Of a stretch of 64,000 nucleotides of DNA, positions 45,493 through 56,305 are shown piece by piece. This DNA is from Acinetobacter sp. ANC 3781. GTDB taxonomy: Bacteria > Pseudomonadota > Gammaproteobacteria > Pseudomonadales > Moraxellaceae. The stretch spans positions 1-64,000 of the forward strand of contig NZ_SJOH01000014.1 in the NCBI RefSeq assembly GCF_004331285.1. The letters are read 5' to 3'. How positions within the stretch are numbered: the stretch's first letter is position 1; every line of letters starts with the position of its first letter. The notes under the pieces were generated by a model, which made no database searches, was not told where the DNA came from, and saw nothing but the letters and a program-made list of their open reading frames with translations. Position numbers and translations under genes: made by a program.

Positions 45493-47004
45493 ATGCGTTA
45501 TGCCGATCCTAATCAAGATGGTTCAAAAGTTCAGTTTAAAGCCCAATATGAAAACTTTATTGGCGGTCAGTGGGTAGCTCCAGTAAAAGGTGAATACTTT
45601 GACAATATTTCTCCTGTCGACGGTAAAGTATTCACCAAAGTTCCACGCTCAAGTGTTGAAGATATTGAGTTGGCACTTGATGCAGCGCATAAAGCCAAAG
45701 AACAGTGGAACAAGTCCTCTCCCACTACCCGTTCCAATATTCTGTTAAAAATTGCAGACCGTTTAGAAGCCAATCTAGAGCTTTTAGCAGTGGCTGAAAC
45801 TTGGGATAACGGCAAACCCATCCGCGAGACTCTGGCAGCAGACATTCCTTTGGCGATTGACCATTTCCGCTATTTTGCTGGCTGTATCCGTGCTCAGGAA
45901 GGCGGCATTTCAGAAATTGATGAAGACACGATTGCTTACCATTTTCATGAACCTTTAGGTGTGGTGGGGCAAATTATTCCTTGGAACTTCCCTATTTTAA
46001 TGGCGACCTGGAAATTGGCACCGGCATTGGCTGCGGGTAACTGTATTGTTTTAAAACCGGCTGAACAAACTCCGGTCAGTATTTTGGTATTGGTTGAATT
46101 GATTCAGGACCTGCTGCCTGAAGGTGTATTAAATATTGTTAATGGTTATGGAGTTGAAGTGGGTCGTCCGCTTGCAACCAATCCACGTATTGCCAAAATT
46201 GCCTTTACCGGCTCAACTTCAGTCGGTCAGCAAATCATGCAATATGCCACCGAAAACATTATTCCAGTCACGCTTGAACTCGGTGGTAAATCACCCAACC
46301 TTTTCTTTGAAGATGTAATGGCACAAGAGGATGACTTTTTAGATAAGGCGCTAGAAGGTTTTGCCATGTTTGCCTTAAACCAAGGTGAAATTTGTACCTG
46401 TCCTTCTCGTGCACTGGTTCAAGAAAGCATAGCCGATCAATTTCTGGAAAAAGCCATTGAGCGTGTTAAACGGATTAAAACCGGTCATCCACTCGATACT
46501 GACACCATGATTGGCGCTCAGGCATCGCAAGAGCAGCAAGATAAAATCTTGGGCTGTATTGCAACAGGTCGTGCAGAAGGTGCTGAAATATTGACAGGTG
46601 GTGGCGAACGCAATGAAGTAGGGCAAGGTTTCTATATCGAACCGACCATCTTGAAAGGCACCAACGACATGAGAACGTTCCAGGAAGAAATTTTTGGACC
46701 TGTACTTGCTGTTACAACCTTTAAAGACTTTGATGATGCAATCAAAATTGCCAACGATACCATTTATGGTTTAGGTGCCGGTGTCTGGTCTCGTTCGGCT
46801 CATACCTCTTACCGTGCTGGTCGTGCCATTCAGGCCGGTCGTGTATGGACCAACTGCTACCATATTTATCCTGCACATGCGGCATTCGGGGGTTATAAAA
46901 AATCCGGGATTGGACGTGAAAACCATAAAATGATGCTGGACCATTATCAACAAACCAAAAACTTGTTGGTAAGCTATGCGACCAAACCGATGGGCTTCTT
47001 CTAA
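45493..47004 (+). CDS. Aldehyde dehydrogenase (ExaC/AcoD type)
   Basis: A 503-residue NAD(P)-dependent aldehyde dehydrogenase. The cofactor region has [15 protein letters not shown] and [11 protein letters not shown]; the general base Glu is in [10 protein letters not shown] and the catalytic Cys in [13 protein letters not shown]. It matches acetaldehyde dehydrogenases paired with alcohol oxidation, fitting the alcohol dehydrogenase and GAF regulator upstream. A terminator follows at 47030. Confidence 0.94.
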   Translation: MRYADPNQDGSKVQFKAQYENFIGGQWVAPVKGEYFDNISPVDGKVFTKVPRSSVEDIELALDAAHKAKEQWNKSSPTTRSNILLKIADRLEANLELLAVAETWDNGKPIRETLAADIPLAIDHFRYFAGCIRAQEGGISEIDEDTIAYHFHEPLGVVGQIIPWNFPILMATWKLAPALAAGNCIVLKPAEQTPVSILVLVELIQDLLPEGVLNIVNGYGVEVGRPLATNPRIAKIAFTGSTSVGQQIMQYATENIIPVTLELGGKSPNLFFEDVMAQEDDFLDKALEGFAMFALNQGEICTCPSRALVQESIADQFLEKAIERVKRIKTGHPLDTDTMIGAQASQEQQDKILGCIATGRAEGAEILTGGGERNEVGQGFYIEPTILKGTNDMRTFQEEIFGPVLAVTTFKDFDDAIKIANDTIYGLGAGVWSRSAHTSYRAGRAIQAGRVWTNCYHIYPAHAAFGGYKKSGIGRENHKMMLDHYQQTKNLLVSYATKPMGFF

Positions 47005-47029
47005 CAACCCAGGTATGTAAAGCATAAAT

Positions 47030-47053
47030 AAGCGAACTTCGGTTCGCTTTTTT
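47030..47053 (+). terminator. Terminator after the aldehyde dehydrogenase gene
   Basis: AAGCGAAC-TTCG-GTTCGCTT followed by T residues. Confidence 0.9.
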
Positions 47054-47153
47054 ATTAATGCAGCGCATTAACCAAATCATTTTGTTTGAAACCTTCATTT
47101 TTCTTCAGATTCGGGCTAAATTTCTCTTATTCCAAATATCCTGAAAAAATAGT

Positions 47154-47873
47154 ATGACTACAGCATCTCGAGATTTCCCTGATACGATTTATGCCATTCA
47201 ACATCTTGCCTTTGAAGACTTGGGGGCTTTAGAAGATATCTTTTACCAACTTGGCTTTCGGGTGCGTTATTTTGAAGCCGGTGTAGATGATCTAAACAAA
47301 GCATTTCAGCACAAAGGTTTAACCATTATTTTAGGTGGTCCGATTGGTGTTTATGAAACAGATGACTACCCATTCTTACAACAAGAAATAGACTTACTAA
47401 AAGTACGTTTAGAGGAAAATTTACCGACCTTGGGTATTTGTTTAGGCGCTCAACTCATTGCACATGCTATGGGGGCAAAAGTCTATGTAGGACATCAAAA
47501 GGAGATTGGCTGGAGTGAACTGAGTATTTCAAATACTCCAAACAACTTACTTGCACCATTAAGTGATACAGCTGTATTACATTGGCATGGCGATACTTTC
47601 GATTTACCTGAACAGGCTGAATTACTGGCCAGCTCTGACGTTTATCCGAATCAGGCCTTTTCAGTTGGAAAAAACATTCTAGCTTTGCAGTTCCATTTGG
47701 AAGTTGCAGCAGAAAGTCTGGAAAAATGGCTCATTGGTCATACTTGTGAATTACGTAAAGCCAATATCAATATTCCAGCGTTACGTGCAGATAACGAAAA
47801 ATATGCCCTGCCCTTGGAAACCGGTGCTAAAGAAATTTTGCTAAATTATATGAACCAATTGATGAGTAAATAG
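47154..47873 (+). CDS. Class I glutamine amidotransferase-like protein
   Basis: A 239-residue stand-alone amidotransferase-fold protein. The nucleophile elbow GICLGAQLIAHAMG carries the catalytic Cys, and FHLEV holds the His. GGPIGVYETDDYPFL is the oxyanion strand region. It resembles GMP-synthase-like or gamma-glutamyl hydrolase-type proteins of unknown substrate. A LysE exporter gene follows 58 bp downstream on the same strand. Confidence 0.85.
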   Translation: MTTASRDFPDTIYAIQHLAFEDLGALEDIFYQLGFRVRYFEAGVDDLNKAFQHKGLTIILGGPIGVYETDDYPFLQQEIDLLKVRLEENLPTLGICLGAQLIAHAMGAKVYVGHQKEIGWSELSISNTPNNLLAPLSDTAVLHWHGDTFDLPEQAELLASSDVYPNQAFSVGKNILALQFHLEVAAESLEKWLIGHTCELRKANINIPALRADNEKYALPLETGAKEILLNYMNQLMSK

Positions 47874-47931
47874 ACTTTAATTTATGATTTAATTCATTTA
47901 TAACGGTGTCATTCATTTATATAAGTCTCTG

Positions 47932-48564
47932 ATGATGACACCTTTAATCAGTATTGCTGTAATTCACTTCTTTGCATTGATCAGTCCGGGTCCAGATTTT
48001 TTCTTTGTCACCCAAAGTGCAATCCGCCAATCACGTACGCATGCTTTATGCGCTGCATTAGGGGTCTCGCTGAGTATTTTAGTCTGGTCCATTTGCGCAA
48101 TCAGTGGGCTGCATTTTTTATTTCAGAAAATTGCTTGGCTACAACAGGTGCTGATGACTTTAGGCGGTCTATACCTGCTTTATTTAGGGATACAATTGCT
48201 GAAATCCGCTTTCAATAAAAATCCGGTACCTATCTCGAAAAACCAGAATGAAATTCTGCCGAAAAAATCACACAGCACACTGTTAGTTCAGGGTTTTCTG
48301 ACCAACATGGCTAACCCCAAAGCACTCGTCTATTTCAGCAGCGTCTTTTCCATCGCCATTAGCACAAATGTCAGTATTTTCGAGCAAAGTTCATTACTCG
48401 CACTGGTTTTTATTGAAAGTCTGATATGGTTTTCTGCTGTTGCTCTGGTTTTCTCTACAGCAAAAATTAATCATTATTATCAAAAATTCAGTAAGAAAAT
48501 TGACGGCATTACCGGCGGAATTTTTATCAGTTTTGGCTGTCTGCTGATCTTAAACCGTGATTAA
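47932..48564 (+). CDS. LysE/RhtB-family amino acid exporter
   Basis: A 210-residue membrane protein with about six helices. ISPGPDFFFVTQSAIRQSRTHAL near the N-terminus is the family signature, and QGFLTNMANPKALVYFSSVF is the second landmark. It would export an amino acid or derivative. The preceding amidotransferase may share its transcript. A terminator follows at 48584. Confidence 0.9.
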   Translation: MMTPLISIAVIHFFALISPGPDFFFVTQSAIRQSRTHALCAALGVSLSILVWSICAISGLHFLFQKIAWLQQVLMTLGGLYLLYLGIQLLKSAFNKNPVPISKNQNEILPKKSHSTLLVQGFLTNMANPKALVYFSSVFSIAISTNVSIFEQSSLLALVFIESLIWFSAVALVFSTAKINHYYQKFSKKIDGITGGIFISFGCLLILNRD

Positions 48565-48583
48565 CGCATCTAAAATAATTTAA

Positions 48584-48617
48584 ACAAAAAAAAGCACCAT
48601 CAAGGGTGCTTTTTTGT
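48584..48617. terminator. Terminator between LysE exporter and yceI
   Basis: AAAAAAGCACC / GGTGCTTTTTT with a six-base loop, flanked by A and T runs on both sides; it can serve both converging genes. Confidence 0.88.
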
Positions 48618-48634
48618 TTTAGCGCTTGTTAGGC

Positions 48635-49219
48635 TTATTTTTTCGCAGGCACTGAAGCTTCAGTAGTGATATTCACAGTAACCTTATCGCCCACGTTCGG
48701 AACATAACCGCCTATACCAAAGGCTGAACGGTTAAATGAAGTGGTTGCATTAAAACCAACAGTTTGCAGTTTAGTCATTGGATGAACTGCCTGTTTATTT
48801 AAAACAGCATCTAAAACCAAAGGTTTAGTTACGCCTTTTACTGTTAAATCACCGGTGATTTTGTATTTGTTTTTCCCTAAGGCCTGAACTTTAGTGCTTT
48901 TAAAAGTGATGTTCGGGTACTTGGCAGCATCAAAAAAGTCTGCAGTTTGAATATGCTCATCCAATGCTTTTACATTGGTATTGATACTTGATACTGGAAT
49001 ATTAACATTTACAGAGGAGTTAGCAGGTTTTGCATTGTCGACGTTAATCGTACCTTGAATGTCAGAAAAGTTCGCTGAAGGTGTAGAGAAACCAAAGTGG
49101 CTCCAAGAGAAAACAGTTGCAGAATGTTGCGGATCAATTTGGTAAGCAACGGGTTTTGCCAAAGATAAAGTTGCAACAGATGCAACCGCCAAACCTAAAG
49201 TTATTGCTTTGAAATTCAT
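48635..49219 (-). CDS. yceI: YceI-family periplasmic protein
   Basis: A 194-residue lipocalin-like protein that binds polyisoprenoid lipids. A signal peptide (about 1-22, LGLAVASVATLSLA) precedes the fold. Landmarks are YQIDPQHSATVFSWSHFGFS and KITGDLTVKGVTKPLVLDA. It is monocistronic, with a 427-bp gap upstream. Confidence 0.92.
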   Translation of the reverse strand: MNFKAITLGLAVASVATLSLAKPVAYQIDPQHSATVFSWSHFGFSTPSANFSDIQGTINVDNAKPANSSVNVNIPVSSINTNVKALDEHIQTADFFDAAKYPNITFKSTKVQALGKNKYKITGDLTVKGVTKPLVLDAVLNKQAVHPMTKLQTVGFNATTSFNRSAFGIGGYVPNVGDKVTVNITTEASVPAKK

Positions 49220-49609
49220 GTGTTTTATCTCTCTTTGGAATGATTGTTAGTGTATAGGTTTCTTATTTTAATTCACTGGTATAGATAAAACGATATGTTG
49301 CAAGAATAGAACACTCACTTGCTTTTACAGAAGACACTCACCTCAATATAAACGTGTTGATATTAATCAGTTGATAATTTTCATAAATTATTTTTAATCA
49401 ACTTTTATTATTCTAGCTCAGGGTCTGATTTACATTATTTTTTGAATGATATTCGAATTATTTAATACAAAAATATACAGTTTAGAGACACAATACCGCA
49501 AGAAGATTAGGTGACTTTACAGACAATTGACTGACTTGGTCTATTTAATTTAAATGGAATGAACCCTCCAAAAGCAATTAAAGATAATTAATATATCGCT
49601 AAAATAATT
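49220..49609. other. Non-coding gap upstream of yceI
   Basis: AT-rich, about 390 bp. It must contain the yceI promoter, but I see no distinct motif, coding frame or repeat. Confidence 0.5.
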
Positions 49610-49632
49610 AAAGCCCCATGAGGGGCTTTTTA
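49610..49632 (-). terminator. Terminator after the 71-residue hypothetical gene
   Basis: AAAGCCCC-TCAT-GGGGCTTT read on the minus strand, 15 bases after the stop codon. The following T run is interrupted, so efficiency is uncertain. Confidence 0.7.
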
Positions 49633-49646
49633 AGATCATTAATCTC

Positions 49647-49862
49647 TTATAACTTTTCAACCAACACACGATCGACTTGCTTAAGACCCGTATGTTTTTC
49701 ACGATTTTGACGACGCACCTTAATCACTTTTTCTTCGTCCAGTTCTTTGAGCATCAATACTACGGCCATCATGCTTTCAAGGGGCAGATCCTGACCGATC
49801 CACTTTTGCTCACCTGGTTCCATTAAAGTGATTTCATCACTAATTTGGTTATAAAGGCTCAT
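49647..49862 (-). CDS. Small conserved-looking hypothetical protein
   Basis: A 71-residue charged protein beginning MSLYNQISDEITLMEPGE and rich in Lys, Arg and Glu toward the end. It has no membrane segment or known motif. I choose the ATG ending at 49862 because GAGGAAA lies just upstream; a frame open to 49901 adds 13 residues without a ribosome site. A hairpin terminator follows. Function unknown. Confidence 0.7.
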   Translation of the reverse strand: MSLYNQISDEITLMEPGEQKWIGQDLPLESMMAVVLMLKELDEEKVIKVRRQNREKHTGLKQVDRVLVEKL

Positions 49863-49979
49863 ATTTTCCTCACTTATGCTGAATAAATGCCATCTCACCA
49901 TGAATACTCAATGAATGGCATCACTATATACTTATTCGTAAAAACTGCTGGACCAATATCGTCAAAAATTTATCAAAAT

Positions 49980-50005
49980 AAAACGCCCCCCGTAAGAGAC
50001 GTTTT
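49980..50005 (-). terminator. Probable terminator after tkt
   Basis: AAAACG...CGTTTT with additional pairing around an interrupted GC run, followed by ATTTT on the minus strand, 22 bases after the tkt stop. Confidence 0.55.
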
Positions 50006-50026
50006 CATTGATTTAATCTTTTAGAA

Positions 50027-52015
50027 TTAAGCAGTAATTTCTTTTACAGCAGCAACGACAGCATCAGTCGTAATACCGAAATATTGGTATAAGTCTTTCG
50101 CAGGTGCAGATTCACCGTAAGTTGTCATACCAATCACACGACCGTCAAGACCTACAAATTTCCACCAGTAATCCACATGCGCAGCTTCAACAGCTACACG
50201 CGCACGGATGTTAGATGGAAGCACCGCTTCACGGTAAGCCGCATCTTGTTTAACGAATTCTTCAGCACATGGCATAGAAACTACACGCACACCTTCAAGT
50301 TGTGCATACGCTTCCATCGCAAGAGACACTTCAGAACCTGTTGCAATGATGATTGCTTTTAATTCACCTTTCTCTTCAGCCAATACATAACCACCTTTGG
50401 CTACGTCTGCAATTTGTGCCTCAGTCCGCGCTTGGAATGGCAAATTTTGACGAGAGAAGATTAAGGCAGTTGGACCTTCAGAACGTAAAAGTGCAGATTT
50501 CCAGGAAATCGCTGCTTCTACGGTGTCACATGGACGCCAAGTGTTTAAGTTTGGAGTACCACGTAATGATGCAATTTGTTCTACAGGTTGATGTGTAGGA
50601 CCATCTTCACCTAAACCAATTGAGTCATGTGTATAAACATGGATCACACGCTGTTTCATCAGTGCAGACATACGTACTGCATTACGTGCATATTCCATGA
50701 ACATCAGGAATGTTGCAACGTAAGGGATGAAACCACCATGTAGTGCAACACCATTGGCAATTGCAGTCATACCGAACTCACGTACGCCATAGTGTACATA
50801 ATTACCGGCAGGATTGTCCTGAATACCTTGACAACCCTTCCAAAGCGTCAGGTTAGACCCTGCAAGATCGGCAGAACCACCTAAAATTTCAGGAAGTAAC
50901 GGACCAAATGCTTGAAGTGCATTTTGGCTCGCTTTACGTGTTGCTACAGTTTCAGCTTTTGCATTCACTTCAGCTATATAGGCATCTGCTTTAACAGCAA
51001 AGTCAGCTGGTAAATCACCACTTAAACGGCGTTTAAGTTCAGCAGCTTCAGTTGGGTATTTTGCAGCATAAGCAGCAAATACTTCATTCCAAGCAGCTTC
51101 AGATTTAGCACCTTTATCTTTTGCATCCCAAGCAGCATAGACGTCTGCAGGAATAACAAATGCTTCTTCTTTCCAGCCAAGTGCTTCACGGGTTAATGCG
51201 ATTTCATCATTACCTAACGGCGCACCGTGGCAATCTTCTTTACCTTGTTTGTTTGGTGAACCTAAACCAATCACTGTTTTACAGATAATAAGCGTCGGTT
51301 TAGTAGTTTGAGCTTTTGCTTCCAAAGTTGCAGCACGTAACGCATCAGCATCATGACCATCAACTTTAATTACTTGCCAGCCGTAAGCGTGGAAACGTTG
51401 TTCTGTATCGTCAGAGAACCAGCCTTCAACTTCACCATCAATTGAAATGCCGTTGTCATCATAGTAAGCAATTAACTTGCCTAGACCCAAAGTACCTGCC
51501 AATGAACATGCTTCGTGTGAAACACCTTCCATTAAGCAGCCATCACCCAAGAAACAGTAAGTGAAATGGTCAACAACCTGAATATCATCTTTGTTGAATT
51601 GAGCCGCTAAAGTTTTTTCTGCCAAAGCAAAACCAACTGCATTGGCAATACCCTGACCGAGTGGACCAGTTGTGGTTTCAATACCCGGTGCATAACCCAA
51701 TTCAGGGTGACCCGGTGTTTTAGAATGTAATTGACGGAATGATTTCAAATCGTCAATTGAAAGTGCATAACCGGTCAAATGTAATAATGCATATTGAAGC
51801 ATTGAACCATGGCCGTTCGACAATACGAAACGGTCACGGTTGGCCCATTGTGGATTTGTCGGGTTATGATTTAAAAATTCACGCCATACTACATCAGCGA
51901 TATCTGCCATCCCCATTGGAGCACCTGGATGTCCTGAATTTGCTTTTTGCACAGCGTCCATTGCCAATACACGAATTGCATTTGCAATACGACGTTCGTT
52001 AAGCGGGGTTGTCAT
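50027..52015 (-). CDS. tkt: Transketolase
   Basis: A 662-residue thiamine diphosphate enzyme of the pentose phosphate pathway. The TPP motif begins [13 protein letters not shown] near residue 155. Substrate and cofactor loops [30 protein letters not shown] and [13 protein letters not shown] are intact, and the C-terminal domain is complete. It is transcribed alone and divergent from metK. Confidence 0.97.
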   Translation of the reverse strand: MTTPLNERRIANAIRVLAMDAVQKANSGHPGAPMGMADIADVVWREFLNHNPTNPQWANRDRFVLSNGHGSMLQYALLHLTGYALSIDDLKSFRQLHSKTPGHPELGYAPGIETTTGPLGQGIANAVGFALAEKTLAAQFNKDDIQVVDHFTYCFLGDGCLMEGVSHEACSLAGTLGLGKLIAYYDDNGISIDGEVEGWFSDDTEQRFHAYGWQVIKVDGHDADALRAATLEAKAQTTKPTLIICKTVIGLGSPNKQGKEDCHGAPLGNDEIALTREALGWKEEAFVIPADVYAAWDAKDKGAKSEAAWNEVFAAYAAKYPTEAAELKRRLSGDLPADFAVKADAYIAEVNAKAETVATRKASQNALQAFGPLLPEILGGSADLAGSNLTLWKGCQGIQDNPAGNYVHYGVREFGMTAIANGVALHGGFIPYVATFLMFMEYARNAVRMSALMKQRVIHVYTHDSIGLGEDGPTHQPVEQIASLRGTPNLNTWRPCDTVEAAISWKSALLRSEGPTALIFSRQNLPFQARTEAQIADVAKGGYVLAEEKGELKAIIIATGSEVSLAMEAYAQLEGVRVVSMPCAEEFVKQDAAYREAVLPSNIRARVAVEAAHVDYWWKFVGLDGRVIGMTTYGESAPAKDLYQYFGITTDAVVAAVKEITA

Positions 52016-52861
52016 AGGTCAGAGTCCAACTAAATCGTTTAAAGAAGATGATGAATAGGAAAATTCAAAGCTGGCTATATTGTCTTAAAAAAACAGCAAG
52101 GGGTAAAGCCTAATAGTCAACATTTCAACATTTATTCGTGACTGTATATATTTTAATGGTTGGTAAAGCTCAATTTGACATCGCTTTTAAGTATTGGCGA
52201 GTGAGTGAAGAGCGGTGTAATTTAATTTAAAACTGATATACGACTTATTAACGATAAATCGCTTTCACTATATTTAATTAAAATATTATTCACACATCCC
52301 CCTTCTCACAGGAATTATTTTTATTATTTACCTGCTCATAGAGGGATTATCATCAAATAATGCTACCTATAAAGTTTTATGAAATAAAATTGATCAATTA
52401 ATACCCGCTAGACACAAAAGCTGAATAAAATTCATCTTTGAAAATATTTAATGAAAATTTAATGAGTTAAAATGAATGTTTTGTAACGGTTTTTATTGGA
52501 TCTATAATTTTGATCTACTCCTCTAACTGCGATCATAAAGTTCAATTTATTTAGAGTAAAATATTGATAATAAATACTATTAACATAATTAAATTTTAAC
52601 CTAAAATAAGGTTAATATGATTTTAATTTCAATAAAACAGCTTTGAACATCTAATTAAATAGTTGCTCTATAAAAATTTTTCTCGTTAAAACTCTATCTT
52701 TAAAACGAAATTTCTTCTGCTTATCAGTTTTTTAGATGCATATATCAATTAAAAAGTTGTGAAATTGAAATAATTTCAGTCATTTTGGTCGTGTAGAACT
52801 AGTCCAAAAGTCTAACTCGATGTAACATATCGGGTCTTTAAAATTAACTGTGATAGGACTT
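52016..52861 (+). promoter_or_regulatory. Long non-coding region between tkt and metK
   Basis: An 846-bp, very AT-rich gap without a credible gene. Within about 80 bases of metK two hairpins can form: TTTTGG...CCAAAA (52783-52810) and CTCGAT-N7-ATCGGG (52816-52834). They could be a leader element, but the stems are short and match no riboswitch class I recognise. The rest shows only A/T tracts. Confidence 0.4.
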
Positions 52862-54028
52862 ATGCGCGAGTACGCTGTATTTACCTCGGAATCTGTAAGC
52901 GAAGGCCATCCGGATAAAATGGCTGACCAAATCAGTGACGCTATTTTGGATGCAATCTTAACAGAAGACCCATATGCACGGGTTGCTTGTGAAACGCTTG
53001 TAAAAACGGGTGCGGTAGTACTTGCCGGTGAAATCACAACAACAGCAAATGTTGACTTCGAAGCAATTGTACGCCAAACCGTAAATGGAATTGGTTATCA
53101 CCATTCTGACCTTGGTTTTGATGGTTCAACCTGTGCTGTTATCAATATGATTGGTAAACAGTCTCCTGAGATTGCTCAAGGTGTTGACCGTCTAAAACCT
53201 GAAGATCAGGGTGCGGGTGACCAAGGTTTGATGTTTGGTTATGCAAGCCGTGAAACTGATGTTTTAATGCCTGCACCTATTTCTTATGCACATCGCTTAA
53301 TGGAAAAACAGGCTGAACTACGCCGTAGTGGACATTTGCCTTGGTTACGTCCAGATGCGAAAAGCCAGGTGACTTTTGCATATGAAAATGGCATGCCTGT
53401 TCGTTTAGATGCAGTGGTGTTGTCGACTCAACACGATCCTGAAATTTCACAAGTTGCTTTAAAAGAAGCGGTAATTGAAGAAATTGTGAAAAAAGTGATT
53501 CCTGCTGAAATGTTCCATGCAGACACCAAATTCCACATCAACCCAACTGGGATGTTTGTGATTGGAGGTCCTGTAGGCGACTGCGGTTTAACCGGCCGTA
53601 AAATCATTGTAGATACTTACGGTGGTATGGCACGTCATGGCGGTGGTGCTTTCTCTGGTAAAGATCCATCTAAAGTTGACCGTTCTGCTGCATATGCAGG
53701 TCGTTATGTAGCGAAAAATATTGTTGCTGCTGGCCTTGCGGACAAGTGTGAAATCCAGGTGTCGTATGCCATTGGTGTTGCTGAACCCACTTCTATTTCA
53801 ATCAACACCTTCAATACAGCAAAAGTATCTGAAGAATTGATTATTCAATTGGTTCGTGAACACTTTGACTTACGTCCATACGGCATTACTCGTATGCTAG
53901 ACCTGATTCAACCGATGTATAAGCAAACTGCTGCTTATGGCCACTTCGGTCGTGAAGGTTCAGACACTGCATTTACTTGGGAAAAAACAGATAAAGTGGA
54001 AGCGCTTAAAGCCTCTGCTGGCCTGTAA
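52862..54028 (+). CDS. metK: S-adenosylmethionine synthetase
   Basis: A 388-residue enzyme making S-adenosylmethionine from methionine and ATP. Signatures [12 protein letters not shown] and [19 protein letters not shown] are intact, and the N-terminus reads [17 protein letters not shown]. The ATG at 52862 matches the family start; a GTG four codons earlier is in frame. AGGA lies just upstream. Monocistronic, with a terminator at 54037. Confidence 0.97.
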   Translation: MREYAVFTSESVSEGHPDKMADQISDAILDAILTEDPYARVACETLVKTGAVVLAGEITTTANVDFEAIVRQTVNGIGYHHSDLGFDGSTCAVINMIGKQSPEIAQGVDRLKPEDQGAGDQGLMFGYASRETDVLMPAPISYAHRLMEKQAELRRSGHLPWLRPDAKSQVTFAYENGMPVRLDAVVLSTQHDPEISQVALKEAVIEEIVKKVIPAEMFHADTKFHINPTGMFVIGGPVGDCGLTGRKIIVDTYGGMARHGGGAFSGKDPSKVDRSAAYAGRYVAKNIVAAGLADKCEIQVSYAIGVAEPTSISINTFNTAKVSEELIIQLVREHFDLRPYGITRMLDLIQPMYKQTAAYGHFGREGSDTAFTWEKTDKVEALKASAGL

Positions 54029-54036
54029 TTTTTTCA

Positions 54037-54066
54037 TAAAAAAGCCCACAGATGTGGGCTTTTTTT
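54037..54066. terminator. Terminator after metK
   Basis: AGCCCACA-GA-TGTGGGCT flanked by A and T runs; bidirectional, shared with the converging zinc-ribbon gene. Confidence 0.92.
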
Positions 54067-54079
54067 ACGTAAAAAATCA

Positions 54080-54325
54080 TTATTTCGGCTTTCCTCCCTG
54101 TTGTAAAACTTCTAATAATGAAATTTGCACAGGCGTTTCTTGATGATCTTGTAAATAGACATGCACGATCTTAAAAATGATGACTGCTGCCAGGCAGGTT
54201 AAAATACAGAAAATCCAGAAACCATACGGACTTTTAATATTATGTGAACCGCAATTTGTGCATTCTTTATGATGGGTTAACTCAATAACCTGATCACAAC
54301 ACGCACAATGATATTGATATAGCAT
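54080..54325 (-). CDS. Small zinc-ribbon membrane protein
   Basis: An 81-residue protein. Residues 1-30 contain two CxxC pairs (CACC and CTNC) forming a likely zinc ribbon, and about 36-58 is one membrane helix (GFWIFCILTCLAAVIIF). GGAG lies about seven bases before the ATG. It is a small membrane-anchored zinc finger of unknown function. Confidence 0.75.
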   Translation of the reverse strand: MLYQYHCACCDQVIELTHHKECTNCGSHNIKSPYGFWIFCILTCLAAVIIFKIVHVYLQDHQETPVQISLLEVLQQGGKPK

Positions 54326-54649
54326 AGCTATGCTCCTACATTACGCACATTCTTGTTTTTATATTTCCACCCTATTTTTTTTGATGGAAGGTAATATCAA
54401 TAAAATCTTATGTGACTCTTCAGCGAGATACAAGGCTGTTTATCAATAACTAAAATATACCAAAAATATTTCTCTTCAGTTATTTTTATAAGTCACTAAT
54501 TTATATTGAGAATTAAACAATCTATTCAAATATTAAAGACATCATTTGTAACACAATGCAATAAAACAAATTTTGAATAGGAAAGTTGCAAAAAACAGAT
54601 ACTTCTCAGCTTTTTAGGTAAAATGGCAGACAATAATCTGGAGTGTATG
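54326..54649. other. Non-coding gap between divergent small genes
   Basis: About 320 bp, AT-rich. It includes the ribosome site GGAG (54640-54643) of the next gene. No other structure is evident. Confidence 0.5.
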
Positions 54650-54838
54650 ATGGTTCAACTGATTAAGAAAGGTGGTTTACGCGAACGTGCCAACCGTAGC
54701 CGCAGCTATAAAGGTTCAGAAAATACTGAAGCGACCTTAAAACCCAATCGCTATGCTCAAGGCGAAAAAAATGAGGAAGTCAGCACTGCCACTCCCCCAT
54801 CTTCGCAATCCGTTGATGATCTAGCTAAAAAAGATTAA
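54650..54838 (+). CDS. Small basic hypothetical protein
   Basis: A 62-residue protein starting MVQLIKKGGLRERANRSRSY, with a basic N-terminus and a Ser/Thr/Pro-rich, acidic tail. GGAG six bases upstream favours the ATG at 54650 over an adjacent ATG at 54647 or one at 54623. It overlaps the end of the converging LysE gene by four bases. No known domain. Confidence 0.65.
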   Translation: MVQLIKKGGLRERANRSRSYKGSENTEATLKPNRYAQGEKNEEVSTATPPSSQSVDDLAKKD

Positions 54839-55470
54839 AACATCGCTAATGCGTCATAGCCCAACCAAATTGCAAAAATCAGGAATAATCCGCCGGAAAT
54901 AATATCAATATAACTTCCTGAACGCTGATAAACATTTTTGATTTTTGGCATCGACATAATGAGCATAAATAGTGCAAAGACCAAAAAAGTTTGTAGTGGA
55001 ATAATCACTGCAAGCTGGGTTTTTAAATGTGTTGATGCGGATGAACTTAAAGCTAAAGAAAACACACTACTAAAATAAATCAGGGTTTTAGGATTGGATA
55101 AGTTGGTAAACAGCCCCAATAAAAAATGGTTTTTAGAATCAGGTACAGCCTGTTGATCATCATCTAAACGGGTCTCTTGCTTCAGGTTTTTTAAACCGCC
55201 ATTCAACATTGCCCAGCCCATTCGAGCCAAAAACAGTCCACCAATCAACATTAAAACTTGTTGTATCCATGGAAATTGTTCTATTAGCACAGTAAAGCCA
55301 AGTAAAGTCAGCACCACCCAAACTACAATACCGACTGAAATACCGAAAATAATTTTTAAAGTGTTGGCTCTTGAAGTCGATGCCGAACTTTTAGCAATCA
55401 GTAGAACATCCGGTCCGGGGCTAAGCTGTGCAACAAAATGCAATGCACAAATGGTCAAAAGCAATGACAT
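54835..55470 (-). CDS. LysE/RhtB-family amino acid exporter (second copy)
   Basis: A 211-residue membrane protein with about six helices. The N-terminal signature is AQLSPGPDVLLIAKSSASTSRANTL, and LGLFTNLSNPKTLIYFSSVFSLAL is the second landmark. It is clearly a paralogue of the exporter at 47932-48564 but well diverged. Substrate unknown. Confidence 0.9.
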   Translation of the reverse strand: MSLLLTICALHFVAQLSPGPDVLLIAKSSASTSRANTLKIIFGISVGIVVWVVLTLLGFTVLIEQFPWIQQVLMLIGGLFLARMGWAMLNGGLKNLKQETRLDDDQQAVPDSKNHFLLGLFTNLSNPKTLIYFSSVFSLALSSSASTHLKTQLAVIIPLQTFLVFALFMLIMSMPKIKNVYQRSGSYIDIISGGLFLIFAIWLGYDALAMF

Positions 55471-55568
55471 AGAAATAGAGGAGATTTTAAAAAAACGTAT
55501 TATATCGTTTGTTCAATTTTTTGCATGTCTTGCCATCTAATTTCCATACAAATTTAGAGCCAATAAAG

Positions 55569-55593
55569 AAGCCGAAACATCAGGATTCGGCTT
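55569..55593 (-). terminator. Terminator after fxsA
   Basis: AAGCCGAA / TTCGGCTT with a nine-base loop about 20 bases after the fxsA stop; T-rich on the minus strand. Confidence 0.75.
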
Positions 55594-55613
55594 AAAAATA
55601 TAAATCAATAAAC

Positions 55614-56183
55614 TTATTTATTCACATCTTTCATTTCAATTTTTTTCGCATCAGGCGTCACTTCGCGCGCTTCGCCATCAATCACACTAGAGTCATGACG
55701 CGGTGAACCACCTTGCTGCTGTTGCATGTCCTGCATTTGACGCATGATATCTGCAAATGGATTTTGACCTTGTGCACCCCCGCCCATATCATTCATATCG
55801 CCCATCATGCCACCCATCATTTTATCCATCATGGCTTGTTGGCGTTTCATCATGGTTTTCATTGCCACAGCTTTCAAAGCTTGTTGTACTGGTGGAATGA
55901 GTATTAGCAGGGCAAGTACATCAGTGATTAAGCCTGGAATCAATAACAACAAACCCGCAATAATTTTTGGTAAATTATTGGTTAGACTTGGGTCCATTAC
56001 CATTTGACCTTGTTTCATCTGTTGCAGACCAGACGCATGGGTACGGATCATATTGATCCCGATGAAAAATGCGGCTACAAACCAGAAAAATACGTACCAC
56101 ATACTGCCGACGAGGTCACCCACGCCAATCCAGACAAAGACTTCAAGGATTAAGCCAGCTAAAACAATAAGAAATAATTTCAT
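55614..56183 (-). CDS. fxsA: FxsA-family membrane protein
   Basis: A 189-residue inner-membrane protein. Four hydrophobic segments in the first 110 residues match FxsA, named for relief of phage T7 exclusion in E. coli; the family role is otherwise unclear. KIIAGLLLLIPGLITDVLALLIL is the conserved core. A Met/Gln/Gly-rich tail (about 110-170, including MMDKMMGGMMGDMNDMGGG) is low-complexity. Divergent from ruvC. Confidence 0.88.
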   Translation of the reverse strand: MKLFLIVLAGLILEVFVWIGVGDLVGSMWYVFFWFVAAFFIGINMIRTHASGLQQMKQGQMVMDPSLTNNLPKIIAGLLLLIPGLITDVLALLILIPPVQQALKAVAMKTMMKRQQAMMDKMMGGMMGDMNDMGGGAQGQNPFADIMRQMQDMQQQQGGSPRHDSSVIDGEAREVTPDAKKIEMKDVNK

Positions 56184-56305
56184 AAAAATTAATCAAATCT
56201 CAATAAAATAAATAGGGTGCAATATTCAAGTGCTTAATCACGATCAAGCTTTTTTGATACGCTTATGTAACAATATGGGCATTATTCTATTTTTAAAGTC
56301 TTTAT

